64,000 nt of DNA from Caballeronia zhejiangensis (GTDB lineage: Bacteria > Pseudomonadota > Gammaproteobacteria > Burkholderiales > Burkholderiaceae), in NCBI RefSeq assembly GCF_000698575.1, contig NZ_JFHD01000005.1, forward strand, positions 186,001 through 250,000, written 5' to 3'. Every line of letters starts with the position of its first letter. Position 1 is the first letter of the stretch. A model generated the notes under the pieces. The model was not told the DNA's origin, did no database searches, and saw nothing but the letters and a program-made list of their open reading frames with translations. Of the stretch, positions 8,863 through 17,372 are shown piece by piece. A program made the position numbers and the translations under genes.

Positions 8863-9531
8863 ATGCATTCGTGGTCGTTGCTGTCGGACGGGTTCTTTCT
8901 GTCGCTGTCGTTGTGTCTGGATATCGGGATCGCCAACGTCGCGATCATTTCGCTCGCCCTGTCGCACGGATTCAAGCCGGGGATGGTGCTCGGCCTCGGC
9001 ACGTGCTTCGGCGATCTGTTCTATGCGGCGCTCGCGCTCGCGGGCATGTCCGCGCTCTTGCAGTTCTCCGCCGTGCGCTGGGTCGTGTGGATCGGCGGCG
9101 CCGTCGTGCTGCTCTTTCTCACCTGGAAGATGGCGCGTGAAGCGCTCAACCCGGCGTCGGCGCCGCCCGTCGAAGGCGAAGCGGATCTCACCGTGCCGCG
9201 CCCGAAGCATTGGCGAAGCTTCGTGCGCGGATGCCTGCTCGCGGTGTCGTCGCCGAGCGCGATATTGTGGTTTGCGGCGGTCGGCGGCGCGCTCATCGCC
9301 AAGGCCGGCGCGACGAGTCCCGTCAGCGCGTCGGTGTTTCTGATCGGCTTCTTCTGCGGCGGACTCGGCTGGACGATCTTCATTTGCACGCTCGCGAGCC
9401 ACGGCCGAAAGCGCGCCGGCACGCAGCTCCTGCGCGCGTGCCACGTGATGTCCGCCGTGCTGTTCGCGTACTTCGCGTACAGCGTGATCGTGAACGGCTA
9501 CCGCGATCTGATCGTCAACGCAGCGTCGTGA
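8863..9531 (+). CDS. LysE-family amino-acid exporter
   Basis: 222 residues with about six hydrophobic segments. The N-terminal 'GFFLSLSLCLDIGIANVAII...GFKPGMVLGLGTCFGD' pattern corresponds to the LysE/RhtB signature (here with N-V-A in place of the usual PGP). These proteins export basic or neutral amino acids. It starts 4 bp after the asparaginase gene, so an exported aspartate/asparagine-type substrate is possible but not shown by sequence. ATG at 8863 is the first codon in register with the family N-terminus. Confidence 0.85.
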   Translation: MHSWSLLSDGFFLSLSLCLDIGIANVAIISLALSHGFKPGMVLGLGTCFGDLFYAALALAGMSALLQFSAVRWVVWIGGAVVLLFLTWKMAREALNPASAPPVEGEADLTVPRPKHWRSFVRGCLLAVSSPSAILWFAAVGGALIAKAGATSPVSASVFLIGFFCGGLGWTIFICTLASHGRKRAGTQLLRACHVMSAVLFAYFAYSVIVNGYRDLIVNAAS

Positions 9532-9541
9532 CGATCCGCCA

Positions 9542-10507
9542 TCACGCGAGATACTGCGACAGCTTCGGCAAATCGACGTTGCCGCCCGACACGATCACGC
9601 CGACGCGCTTGCCTTCGACCGGCACGACCTTCTGCAGCACGGCGGCCGCCGCGAGGCAGCCGGTCGGCTCGACCACCATCTTCATGCGCTGCGCGAAGAA
9701 GCGCAGCGTGTCGATCAATTGCGCATCGCTCACGGTGACGATCCGGTCCACGTGACGCTGGATGATCGGAAAGTTGTATTCGCCGACGTGCGTCGAAGCG
9801 GCGCCATCGGCGATCGTGCGCGGCACGTCGATATGCACGATTTCGCCGCGAGCGAGCGATTGCTGCGCGTCGTTGCCCGCCTCCGGCTCGACGCCGATCA
9901 CCTTGCAGTCCGGCGACAACGCCGCCGCCGCGAGCGCGCATCCGCCGATGAGCCCGCCGCCGCCCAGACACACGAACAGATAATCGAGCGGACCGGTTTC
10001 CTCGATCAGTTCCTTCGCCGCCGTGCCCTGCCCCGCGATCACATGCGGATGGTCGTAGGGCGGAATCAGCGTCATGCCGCGTTCCTCGGCGAGCTTGCGG
10101 CCGATTTCCTCGCGATTTTGCGTGTAGCGGTCGTAGGTGATCACTTCGCCGCCGTAGCCGCGCGTCGCCTCCATCTTCGCGGCGGGCGCGTCTTCCGGCA
10201 TGACGATCGTCGCGCGGATGCCGGCGAGCTTTGCGGACAGCGCGATCGCCTGCGCATGATTCCCCGACGAGTACGTGATGACGCCCGCTGCGCGCTGGCG
10301 GTCGTTGAAATGAGAGAGCGCGTTGTAGGCGCCGCGGAACTTGAACGCGCCCATGCGCTGGAAGTTCTCGCACTTGAAGAAGAGCGACGCGCCCGCGATG
10401 GCGTCGGCGGTGCGGGAAGTCAGGACGGGCGTGCGATGGGCGAATCCTTCGATGCGCCGGGCGGCGTCGGCGACGTCATCGAAAGTCGGGGCGGGAAGAG
10501 TGGACAT
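9542..10507 (-). CDS. Threonine/serine dehydratase (PLP, fold type II)
   Basis: 321 residues, the short catabolic type without the C-terminal ACT-like regulatory domain of IlvA. PLP Lys56 lies in 'RMGAFKFRGAYNAL', the substrate loop in 'SSGNHAQ' (80-86), and a glycine-rich phosphate loop in 'GGGGLIGG'. It deaminates threonine/serine (or serine racemase / threo-3-hydroxyaspartate type substrates) to 2-oxo acids. Convergent with the LysE-family exporter, 10 bp between stops. The exact substrate is uncertain. Confidence 0.88.
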   Translation of the reverse strand: MSTLPAPTFDDVADAARRIEGFAHRTPVLTSRTADAIAGASLFFKCENFQRMGAFKFRGAYNALSHFNDRQRAAGVITYSSGNHAQAIALSAKLAGIRATIVMPEDAPAAKMEATRGYGGEVITYDRYTQNREEIGRKLAEERGMTLIPPYDHPHVIAGQGTAAKELIEETGPLDYLFVCLGGGGLIGGCALAAAALSPDCKVIGVEPEAGNDAQQSLARGEIVHIDVPRTIADGAASTHVGEYNFPIIQRHVDRIVTVSDAQLIDTLRFFAQRMKMVVEPTGCLAAAAVLQKVVPVEGKRVGVIVSGGNVDLPKLSQYLA

Positions 10508-10587
10508 CGGCGTGAGAGCGTGAGGTGAGGAGGATCATCATTGTCCCAGTTCCGTCGCAAAAATCCAGAAATCGGCCCGTAAACGCA

Positions 10588-10615
10588 GAAGGCGATGCAT
10601 GCATGCATCGCCTTC
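10588..10615. terminator. 28-bp perfect palindrome, likely terminator
   Basis: GAAGGCGATGCA-TGCA-TGCATCGCCTTC is perfectly self-complementary and lies just downstream of the minus-strand Gly/Tyr-rich gene. No long U-tract follows on either strand, so termination may be weak or it may be an mRNA 3'-end stabiliser. Confidence 0.55.
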
Positions 10616-10636
10616 GGAATAAGCCGTTCGGGCCGA

Positions 10637-10939
10637 TCAGCGGCGCCAGTAGCCCGGTCCGTGACGGTAGTAACCGTGATGCCGGTAATACGGACGGCCG
10701 TAGTAGCCATAGCCGCCGTAGCCGCCATAAACCACCGCGGGCGGCGGCGCATACATGACAGGCGGCGGCGCGACATAAACGGGCTGCGGCGGCGCGACAT
10801 AGACAGGAGCCGGCGGCGCCGCATAGACCGGATAGGCCGGCACCCCGATACCCACGCCCACCGACACATGCGCCTGCGCTGCACCGACGAATCCCACGCC
10901 GAGCGCACCAGCGACCAACAAACCACCGAGCTTTTTCAC
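10637..10939 (-). CDS. Small secreted Pro/Gly/Tyr-rich protein
   Basis: 100 residues. A GTG start (10937-10939) is chosen because GAGGAG lies 7 nt upstream; longer frames have no such site. The product has a typical signal peptide (VKKLGGLLVAGALGVGFVG, cleavage after AQA), then repeats of 'APPxPVYVAPP' and a C-terminal tail of Gly/Tyr/Arg/His. Similar small, low-complexity exported proteins are common in Burkholderiaceae; no function is known to me. It is followed by a 28 bp palindrome. Confidence 0.75.
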   Translation of the reverse strand: MKKLGGLLVAGALGVGFVGAAQAHVSVGVGIGVPAYPVYAAPPAPVYVAPPQPVYVAPPPVMYAPPPAVVYGGYGGYGYYGRPYYRHHGYYRHGPGYWRR

Positions 10940-10987
10940 TTTCGTTCTCCTCGCCGCTACGCATGATGGCCGGTCCAGGCGGCTCAC

Positions 10988-11280
10988 GAGCGACGGTATG
11001 AGTCGAATTTATCGAAAAAGCAGATCGGTCGGCGGAGTCATTTGTTGCAAATTGCAAGATGCTTAACGCTGCCAGGAGACCGAAAGCCGGGCGATGGCCG
11101 CAAACAGGCTCCGATCGACCGTTCGGCGGACCTGCGCGCGGTGGCTCGACTCGATATACGCCATAAGTTAAAAAACGGCGTAACGTCTATTTACAAAAGA
11201 ACGGAAAAGCCCCGACGGACAATGCGTCCGCCGGGGCTTCTCATGTAATGCGCGAGATTCTTAAAAGCTCGAAGCGTCGT
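10988..11280. other. Intergenic region with terminator
   Basis: It holds the upstream region of the Gly/Tyr-rich gene at its left end and the minus-strand terminator at 11203-11240. No convincing coding frame. Confidence 0.5.
11203..11240 (-). terminator. Terminator of the 53-residue gene
   Basis: On the minus strand AGAAGCCCCGGCGGAC / GTCCGTCGGGGCTTTT forms a long GC-rich hairpin followed by a T-rich run. It lies 40 bp after the stop of the small minus-strand gene, which supports that gene being transcribed. Confidence 0.75.
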
Positions 11281-11442
11281 TCAACCCACTTTGACATAAG
11301 CGAATTCACGCGTGACGTTCGGCGGCACATAAGCCGCGCCGATAACGACGCGAGGCGTCAGGCGCTTTTTCTGATCCCACCAGCGGCGCCGTTGGGCTTG
11401 GCTCAAAAATCGCAGATGCTTTCTATAAGAGAAAATGCTCAC
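11281..11442 (-). CDS. Small basic protein of unknown function (53 aa)
   Basis: GTG start at 11440-11442 with GGAGG five nucleotides upstream; stop 40 bp before a strong terminator. The peptide VSIFSYRKHLRFLSQAQRRR is highly basic and is followed by 'WWDQKKRLTPRVVIGAAYVPP'. There is no signal peptide or membrane segment. A ribosome binding site plus terminator in an otherwise empty region argue that it is real; I recognise no family. Confidence 0.6.
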   Translation of the reverse strand: MSIFSYRKHLRFLSQAQRRRWWDQKKRLTPRVVIGAAYVPPNVTREFAYVKVG

Positions 11443-12270
11443 GGCAACCTCCGAACGTAGCGAATGAAACCTTGATGGGAGAGCCGGCCGCATCCCGCCG
11501 CGCCTGCGCTCCCGCTGAAATCGTCTTCTCTTTAGTATCGAGCGCCCTGTTCGTTCCTCAATGTACGCAAAGAAACCAAGCCTTCACGTCGATATGCGAT
11601 TGATGTGTGTTAAACCACATTCAGCGAAAAGCATGCTTCTTGGCCGGAAAATTCGTCCTGTCTGATTTCTCGCCCACTCATTCGAAGGGAAACAATCCCG
11701 CCCAATGAAGCGCTCGGCCCTTTCGCTTTCCGTCTTTATATCCTGCCAGTTTTGCGTGAAATACGCTTTTCGCGATCGTCTCAAAATGGCAACACTAGGG
11801 TTTTCCGACACTGGCGTTTCATGCGGATGAGTCTCCTGCGATTAACTTTCGCGTACCTTTCACGCAATCGCCCGACCAATCGCGCGCGGCGCGTGCGACA
11901 ACGTCCCCAAGCGGCTGCAAAGCCATGTTAAGGTGACGTCCGGCGCCCCATCAGGCAAGCCTGTTGGGCGGGGAGTTCGAATCGCCGAGAACAGAAAAAC
12001 GCGAAGCTTCGTCTAACGGCGTGCGTGCGACGGGCGCGCAAACGCGCATGATGCGCCGCGCGCCGCGATGACTTCGACGAGATACTCAGTCCAGAGAACG
12101 AACAATGATCAAGGTCAGCATTCAAGATTCGCGCCGCGCGGACGGCCGCCATCCAGACATCACTCGCGGGCGGCTCTGCGCCCGCTAGCGCCTTTCGTCT
12201 CCCTTCACCTTTCGCTTAACCCGACCCGGCGCACGTCGCAACACTGCGCACGCATCCTAGAGGACCCGAG
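11443..12270. other. Long non-coding spacer upstream of yggT
   Basis: About 830 bp, less GC-rich than the genes. Short open frames on both strands (for example 11584-11811 minus) lack Shine-Dalgarno sequences and recognisable products. No tRNA, repeat or terminator stands out. Nothing assignable. Confidence 0.45.
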
Positions 12271-12831
12271 ATGTTCGGCGATATCGCCCGTTTTCTGCTC
12301 AACACCCTTTTCACCCTGTTCGGCGCGGCGCTCCTGCTGCGCGCATGGATCCAGGTCGTGCGGATGCCGCCCTACAACCCCGTGTCGAACGCCGTGATGC
12401 AGGCGACCAACTGGCTCGTGCTGCCGCTGCGCAAGATTCTTCCCGGCGGGAAGATCGACTGGGCGAGCATCGTCGCGGCGTTCATCGCCTCGGCTGTCTA
12501 CGTGACGCTGATGGTCGTGCTCGCGGGCGTCGATCCGACACTCATGGCGCCGACCCTTCTGCTCGTCGCGTTGCTGACCGTCGTCAAATGGGCGCTGAAC
12601 CTGATTATCTGGGTGACGATCCTCATGGCGCTCCTGTCGTGGCTCAATCCGCAGTCGCCGGCGATGCCGCTGCTGTATCAGATCACCGCGCCGTTTCTCG
12701 ATCCGCTGCGGCGCATCCTGCCGCGACTCGGTGGCATCGATCTTTCGCCGATTCTGCTCTTCGTGATCGTCCAGGTGCTGCTGATGGTCGTGACGCGCGT
12801 CGCCGTCTCGATGACGCTCTTCGGCATCTGA
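12271..12831 (+). CDS. YggT-family integral membrane protein
   Basis: 186 residues containing two YGGT repeats, each with 'W.....NP.S..' type motifs (MPPYNPVSNAV near residue 33 and SWLNPQSPAMP near 124) followed by P-L-R-x-I-L-P (LVLPLRKILPGGKIDW; FLDPLRRILPRLGGID). Four to five membrane segments. The family is linked to cell division or shape and osmotic stress, but its biochemical role is not settled. ATG at 12271 follows GAGGACCCGAG. Monocistronic, upstream of tRNA-Gly. Confidence 0.88.
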   Translation: MFGDIARFLLNTLFTLFGAALLLRAWIQVVRMPPYNPVSNAVMQATNWLVLPLRKILPGGKIDWASIVAAFIASAVYVTLMVVLAGVDPTLMAPTLLLVALLTVVKWALNLIIWVTILMALLSWLNPQSPAMPLLYQITAPFLDPLRRILPRLGGIDLSPILLFVIVQVLLMVVTRVAVSMTLFGI

Positions 12832-12844
12832 AACCCGCGCGCAA

Positions 12845-12874
12845 TTGCGCCTCGGGACGCGTTGCGCTTACAAT
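12845..12874 (+). promoter_or_regulatory. Promoter of tRNA-Gly
   Basis: TTGCGC (12845-12850), 18 bp, TACAAT (12869-12874), 11 bp before the tRNA 5' end. The segment GTTGCGCTTACAATA recurs with one gap before tRNA-Ser(TGA) at 52.96 kb. Confidence 0.5.
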
Positions 12875-12885
12875 AGCCGGCTCAT

Positions 12886-12960
12886 GCGGGCGTCGTATAA
12901 TGGCTATTACCGTAGCTTCCCAAGCTACAGACGTGGGTTCGATTCCCATCGCCCGCTCCA
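12886..12960 (+). tRNA. tRNA-Gly(CCC)
   Basis: 75 nt including encoded CCA. Acceptor GCGGGCG pairs with CGCCCGC; anticodon stem GTAGC/GCTAC encloses TTCCCAA with anticodon CCC at 12919-12921; T-loop GGTTCGATTCC. A terminator follows. Confidence 0.95.
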
Positions 12961-12973
12961 GAATCCCAGCGAA

Positions 12974-13005
12974 AGCCGCCCCAAGTCACGTTTGGGCGGC
13001 TTTTT
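12974..13005 (+). terminator. Terminator after tRNA-Gly
   Basis: AGCCGCCC(CAA) / (TTT)GGGCGGCT hairpin followed by TTTTT, 15 bp after the tRNA. Confidence 0.8.
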
Positions 13006-13035
13006 AGTTTCGCGCATCTGTTCCAGCATCGCCTC

Positions 13036-13776
13036 ATGAGCCACGATCCCCAAGACGAAGCCGACGACAACGGCACGCACCCGTCCGACGTCAACGAAAA
13101 CGCCACGCTGCGGCATCGGCGCATCCGCAGCTTCGTCACGCGCGCGGGGCGCGTATCGCCGGGCCAGCAGCGCGCGATCGACGATCTCGGCCCGCGCTAC
13201 GTCGTGCCCTACACGCCGCAGCTCGCCGACTGGGACGCGCACTTCGGCCGCCACGCGCCGCGCGTGCTCGAGATCGGTTTCGGCATGGGCGCGACGACGG
13301 CGGAAATCGCGGCCGCGCGTCCGGGCGATGACTTCATCGGCGTCGAAGTGCACGAGCCGGGCGTCGGCGCGCTGCTGAAGCTGATCGGCGAGCAAAGGCT
13401 CGGCAATATCCGCATCCTCCAGCACGACGCCGTGGAAGTGCTCGAACACATGATCGCGCCCGACAGTCTCGACGGCGTGCACATCTACTTTCCGGATCCG
13501 TGGCACAAGGCGCGCCATCACAAGCGCCGCCTGATTCAGCCGAAGTTCGTCGCGCTGCTCGTGTCGCGCATGAAGCCGGGCGGCTATATCCATCTGGCGA
13601 CCGACTGGCAGAACTATGCCGAGCAGATGCTCGAAGTGCTGTCGGCGGAACCGGCGCTCGAAAACACCGCCGACGGCTACGCGCCGCGCCCCGATTTCCG
13701 CCCGGTCACGAAGTTCGAGCGGCGCGGCCTGCGGCTCGGCCACGGCGTCTGGGATCTGATGTTCCGCCGCCGCTGA
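13036..13776 (+). CDS. trmB: tRNA (guanine-N7)-methyltransferase
   Basis: 246 residues. SAM-binding '[16 protein letters not shown]' (motif I), '[15 protein letters not shown]', and the TrmB signature '[20 protein letters not shown]' are all present; '[17 protein letters not shown]' closes the protein as in TrmB. It methylates G46 in tRNA variable loops, using SAM. The acidic N-terminal ~30 residues are variable in the family. Placed directly after a tRNA gene, convergent with uppP. Confidence 0.95.
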   Translation: MSHDPQDEADDNGTHPSDVNENATLRHRRIRSFVTRAGRVSPGQQRAIDDLGPRYVVPYTPQLADWDAHFGRHAPRVLEIGFGMGATTAEIAAARPGDDFIGVEVHEPGVGALLKLIGEQRLGNIRILQHDAVEVLEHMIAPDSLDGVHIYFPDPWHKARHHKRRLIQPKFVALLVSRMKPGGYIHLATDWQNYAEQMLEVLSAEPALENTADGYAPRPDFRPVTKFERRGLRLGHGVWDLMFRRR

Positions 13777-13790
13777 ACGGCATCGCGCAG

Positions 13791-13828
13791 AAAGGAAAAC
13801 GCCACGGCAAGCCGTGGCGTTTTCCTTT
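13791..13828. terminator. Bidirectional terminator between trmB and uppP
   Basis: A 17-bp near-perfect stem AAAGGAAAACGCCACGG / CCGTGGCGTTTTCCTTT with a 4-nt loop; A- and T-rich ends make it usable from both converging genes. Confidence 0.85.
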
Positions 13829-13845
13829 GCGTGGCGAGAGCGGGA

Positions 13846-14679
13846 TCAGTCGGCCCAGCTCAATCCGCCGCTGTATCCGACGATCAGGATCAGCAAGCCG
13901 AAGCCGATGCGATACCACGCGAACGCCGTGAAATCGTGCGACGCGACGTAGCGCAGCAGCCAGCGCACGCAGACGAACGCGCTGACGAAAGCCGCGACGA
14001 GCCCGATGACGAACAGCCCGATATCGTTCACGGTCAGCGTGCGCCAGTACTTGGCCATTTCGTAGAGCGTCGCGCCGAAGATGATCGGAATGGCGAGGAA
14101 GAACGAGAACTCCGTCGCCACGCGCCGTTCGAGCCCGAACAACATGCCGCCGATGATCGTCGCACCCGAACGCGAGGTGCCCGGAATCAGCGCGAAACAT
14201 TGCGCGAGGCCGACCTTGAAGGCATCCCCATAGGAAAGATCGTCGACGGAATGCACGCGCGTGATGACGCCCCGCTCGCGCTGGCGCGACTCCGCCCAGA
14301 GAATGACGATGCCGCCGACGATCAGCGCGACCGACACCGGCACCGGCGAGAACAGCACCGCCTTGATGTGCTTTTCGAGCAGGAGACCGAGCACGATGGC
14401 CGGAATCGTCGCGATGATGACGTTGAGCGTGAAGCGCCGCGCGTCGGAGCGTGCGGGCAGGCCGGCGACGACGGAGCCGATCTTCGCGCGGTATTCCCAG
14501 CAAATCGCGAGAATCGCGCCGAACTGGATGACGACGTCGAAGGTTTTCGATTGCGCGTCGGTGAAATTCAGCAAGCTGCCCGCCACGATCAGATGCCCCG
14601 TGCTCGAGACCGGCAGAAATTCGGTCAAGCCCTCCACGACGCCCAGGATGAGCGCCTTCACCATCAATATCCAGTCCAT
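13846..14679 (-). CDS. uppP: Undecaprenyl-diphosphate phosphatase
   Basis: 277 residues, fully hydrophobic, with the two BacA/UppP active-site motifs: '[20 protein letters not shown]' (residues ~14-33) and '[14 protein letters not shown]' (near 170). It recycles the lipid carrier for peptidoglycan and O-antigen synthesis; its overexpression is known to give bacitracin resistance. Start ATG at 14677-14679. A minus-strand neighbour (DUF1439) ends 63 bp upstream of it. Confidence 0.96.
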   Translation of the reverse strand: MDWILMVKALILGVVEGLTEFLPVSSTGHLIVAGSLLNFTDAQSKTFDVVIQFGAILAICWEYRAKIGSVVAGLPARSDARRFTLNVIIATIPAIVLGLLLEKHIKAVLFSPVPVSVALIVGGIVILWAESRQRERGVITRVHSVDDLSYGDAFKVGLAQCFALIPGTSRSGATIIGGMLFGLERRVATEFSFFLAIPIIFGATLYEMAKYWRTLTVNDIGLFVIGLVAAFVSAFVCVRWLLRYVASHDFTAFAWYRIGFGLLILIVGYSGGLSWAD

Positions 14680-14741
14680 CCGTCAGCCCTTGTTCGCGGT
14701 GTAGCCGTAGGTTTTGATGCACATTGCGCAGCGATTTCGAT

Positions 14742-15335
14742 TCACTTCTCGACAATCTGCACACGTATGCCGTTTGTAAGGACTGTGATTGTACCGGGTT
14801 CGTAAGACACCCCGGCGAACTGGAGCTCCTCGGGCTTGAAGGTGTGGATCGGATAGCGGTCGAGCAATTGCGCCGCGAGTTGCGCGCCGACCGACGCGAT
14901 CTGCTGGTTATATTGCGCGGCATCGCCCGTGAACTGCGCATCGTCGACGGACGGCGACACGAGAATGACCGAACGGCTCGGCGCATCGTAGCCGAGCTGC
15001 GTCGAGAGCGTGAACGCGCCGATCACGGGATTCGGCATGAACGGCGTCGAAAGTCGCGCATCGACGCGCACGGTCACGCGATTTCGATCCGGCGCCATCC
15101 CGACGACGGGATTGCTCAGGACGACGTCGAAAATCTGCGAAGCCGTGCGTTGCAGCGGGAACTTGCGCGCGACGGCGGCTTGCACCTGCTGCGTCGAGAA
15201 TGTGTAGTGATCCGGAATGAAGGGGAATATCGAGTTCGAGGCCGCGTGGGCCTTCGATGCGAGTGCGAGCGCGGGCAGCGCCATCAGCCCTGCCCGCACG
15301 AACCGGCGCCGCAGCGGCGCGACGGGTTCCGTCAT
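14742..15335 (-). CDS. DUF1439 exported protein
   Basis: 197 residues. The N-terminus 'LRRRFVRAGLMALPALALAS' with a RR-x-F motif and AHA cleavage site looks like a signal peptide, possibly Tat. The mature part (DHYTFSTQQVQAAVARKFPL.. and GTITVLTNGIRVQI) fits the DUF1439 / YceB family of periplasmic or lipid-anchored proteins with unknown role. No lipobox Cys is visible here. It lies between uppP and a cysteine-cluster protein on the same strand. Confidence 0.75.
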   Translation of the reverse strand: MTEPVAPLRRRFVRAGLMALPALALASKAHAASNSIFPFIPDHYTFSTQQVQAAVARKFPLQRTASQIFDVVLSNPVVGMAPDRNRVTVRVDARLSTPFMPNPVIGAFTLSTQLGYDAPSRSVILVSPSVDDAQFTGDAAQYNQQIASVGAQLAAQLLDRYPIHTFKPEELQFAGVSYEPGTITVLTNGIRVQIVEK

Positions 15336-15407
15336 GCTTGATCCTCCAGTGTTCTTCTTCGAATCTGCGCCGTCTTCGGCGCGGTCCGCGAATTGGACTG
15401 TCGATCG

Positions 15408-15728
15408 TCACGACAGTTGCGTCGGCTGCGTCGCTGTTTCGAGCCGCTCGATCCACGTCAGCGCATATTCGCGCGTCTCGCCGCACATCTCGTGCGAAGG
15501 CTGCAATCCGCCGCAGCACGCCGGCCTGCGCGGATCGCCGAAAATCCTGCAGCGCAGATCGTCGCCCAATTGAACGCAGCGTTCGCCCGCGCGCTTGCCA
15601 TCCGGCATCCCCGGAATCGGACTCGAGATGGACGGCGCGATGCAACAGGCGCCGCAGCCCTCGCGGCAGGCATGGGGCGAAGAATCGATCGACATGGCGT
15701 GACTGAACAGCGCAAAGAGAACCGGCAT
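15408..15728 (-). CDS. YkgJ-family cysteine-cluster protein
   Basis: 106 residues with the metal-binding-like cysteine pattern C-x3-C-x2-CC ([11 protein letters not shown]), then RC, RC and 'CC', C. These fit the YkgJ/CxxCxxCC (UPF0153) family, thought to bind zinc or an Fe-S cluster; no function is established. The start at 15728 has GAGG 9 nt upstream; an internal ATG at 15695 ([10 protein letters not shown]) also fits family N-termini but has no Shine-Dalgarno sequence. Stop lies 72 bp before the DUF1439 gene. Confidence 0.8.
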   Translation of the reverse strand: MPVLFALFSHAMSIDSSPHACREGCGACCIAPSISSPIPGMPDGKRAGERCVQLGDDLRCRIFGDPRRPACCGGLQPSHEMCGETREYALTWIERLETATQPTQLS

Positions 15729-15843
15729 TTTCTCATGCCTCTTCTTTGCGGTTCGTCAAATGCTGCCATTGGGCTGCGACCTTATCACGCAATGTTCGCG
15801 CGCATCGTCCGACTACACTCGGACGTTCCCCCCGAGGTCCGCC

Positions 15844-17226
15844 ATGACTCCCGCCGCCCCGCTCTTTCGCCCCGACCTGCTCGCGCGCTACGACGCGCAC
15901 GGTCCGCGCTACACGTCCTATCCGACCGCCGTCCAGTTCACCGATTCCTTCGACGCCGCGCACTATCGCGAAGCCGCGAGCCAGTCCAACGCGAACGCCG
16001 ATCTCTCGCTCTACTTCCACATTCCGTTCTGCGACACCGTCTGCTTCTACTGCGGCTGCAACAAGGTCGCGACGAAGAATCGCGCGCACGCTCGCCCGTA
16101 CCTCGATCGCATGAAGCGCGAGCTGGCGCTGCAAGCAGCGCTTTTCGATACGTCGCGCCCGGTGACGCAGCTTCACTGGGGCGGCGGCACGCCGACTTTC
16201 CTCTCGCACGACGAGATGGCCGAGCTGATGTCCGCGACGCGCGAGCACTTCAATCTCGTTTCCGACGAGCGCGCGGAATATTCGATCGAAGTCGATCCGC
16301 GCGAGGCGTCGGCGCAAACCATCGCGTTGCTGCGCGAACTCGGCTTCAACCGCCTGAGCCTCGGCGTGCAGGACTTCGACGAACGCGTGCAGCGCGCCGT
16401 CAATCGCATTCAGCCGCGCGAAATGACCGAAACCGTGCTCGACGCCGCGCGCGCGAACGGTTTCAAGTCGGTGAGCGTCGATCTGATCTATGGCCTGCCG
16501 CATCAGAGCGTCGAAAGCTTTTCGCGCACGCTCGACGCGATCGTCGATCTGAAACCGGATCGCGTCTCCGTGTTCGGCTACGCGCACATGCCGGCACTCT
16601 TCAAGATGCAGCGGCAGATCGACGAAAGCGCGCTGCCTTCACCGGCCGTGCGTCTCGCGATTCTCGAGCGCGTGATCGGGCGCATGAGCGACGCGGGCTA
16701 CGTGTACATCGGCATGGATCATTTCGCACTGCCCGGCGACGAGCTCGCGCGCGCCTTCGAAGCCGGCACGCTCCAGCGCAACTTCCAGGGCTACAGCACG
16801 CATGCGGATTGCGATCTGATCGGCATCGGCGCGTCGTCGATCGGCAAGATCGGCGATGTCTATGCGCAGAACGCCCGCGAACTCGCCGACTATGCCGCGG
16901 CAATCGACGCGGGGCGGCTCGCCATCGCGCGCGGCGTGCGCCTGTCCGCCGACGATGCACTGCGCCGCGACGTCATCATGCGTCTCATGTGCGGCGGCGA
17001 GCTGCGCTTCGACGATGTCGCGAACGCGCACGGCATCGAATTCCCCGCCGTTTTCGCCGACGAACTCGCGCGCCTCGCGCCGATGGCCGGCGATGGCCTC
17101 ATCGATCTCTCGCGCGACGCGATCCGCGTGCTGCCCGCTGGCCGCATGCTGGTGCGCAACGTCGCATCGGTATTCGACCGCTATCTGGGTCAATCGAGTC
17201 TGCGGCGCTTCTCGCGCACGATCTGA
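15844..17226 (+). CDS. hemN: Oxygen-independent coproporphyrinogen III dehydrogenase
   Basis: 460 residues. 'DLSLYFHIPFCDTVCFYCGC' holds the radical-SAM cluster Cys63, Cys67, Cys70 and the extra Cys72 that marks true HemN (C-x3-C-x2-C-x-C). 'GGGTPTFL', 'SIEVDPRE', 'RLSLGVQDFDERVQ' and 'GMDHFALPGDELA' are also HemN-like. It decarboxylates two propionates of coproporphyrinogen III without oxygen for heme synthesis. ATG at 15844 is preceded by GAGGT; longer upstream frames lack a site. The paralogue hemW is also in this window. Confidence 0.95.
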   Translation: MTPAAPLFRPDLLARYDAHGPRYTSYPTAVQFTDSFDAAHYREAASQSNANADLSLYFHIPFCDTVCFYCGCNKVATKNRAHARPYLDRMKRELALQAALFDTSRPVTQLHWGGGTPTFLSHDEMAELMSATREHFNLVSDERAEYSIEVDPREASAQTIALLRELGFNRLSLGVQDFDERVQRAVNRIQPREMTETVLDAARANGFKSVSVDLIYGLPHQSVESFSRTLDAIVDLKPDRVSVFGYAHMPALFKMQRQIDESALPSPAVRLAILERVIGRMSDAGYVYIGMDHFALPGDELARAFEAGTLQRNFQGYSTHADCDLIGIGASSIGKIGDVYAQNARELADYAAAIDAGRLAIARGVRLSADDALRRDVIMRLMCGGELRFDDVANAHGIEFPAVFADELARLAPMAGDGLIDLSRDAIRVLPAGRMLVRNVASVFDRYLGQSSLRRFSRTI

Positions 17227-17372
17227 GCGGTGTTCGATCGGCGTCGGTGGCTTAGAATGACAGCCACCTTGGACGCCCCGGCTTTCGGCTGCGGCGTCCA
17301 TCCACTCACTGCCGATGCGAAGCGCCGGGCATTGCCGGCTTCTCGCAGACGGCGACGCCACTGCCCGACGCC

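Noticed and set aside
11584..11811. 75-codon minus-strand frame in the yggT upstream region
   Set aside because: GTG start without a Shine-Dalgarno sequence, no signal or motif, in AT-richer non-coding DNA.
15760..15843. 28-codon N-terminal extension of hemN
   Set aside because: GAGGT precedes the internal ATG at 15844 and family similarity begins there.
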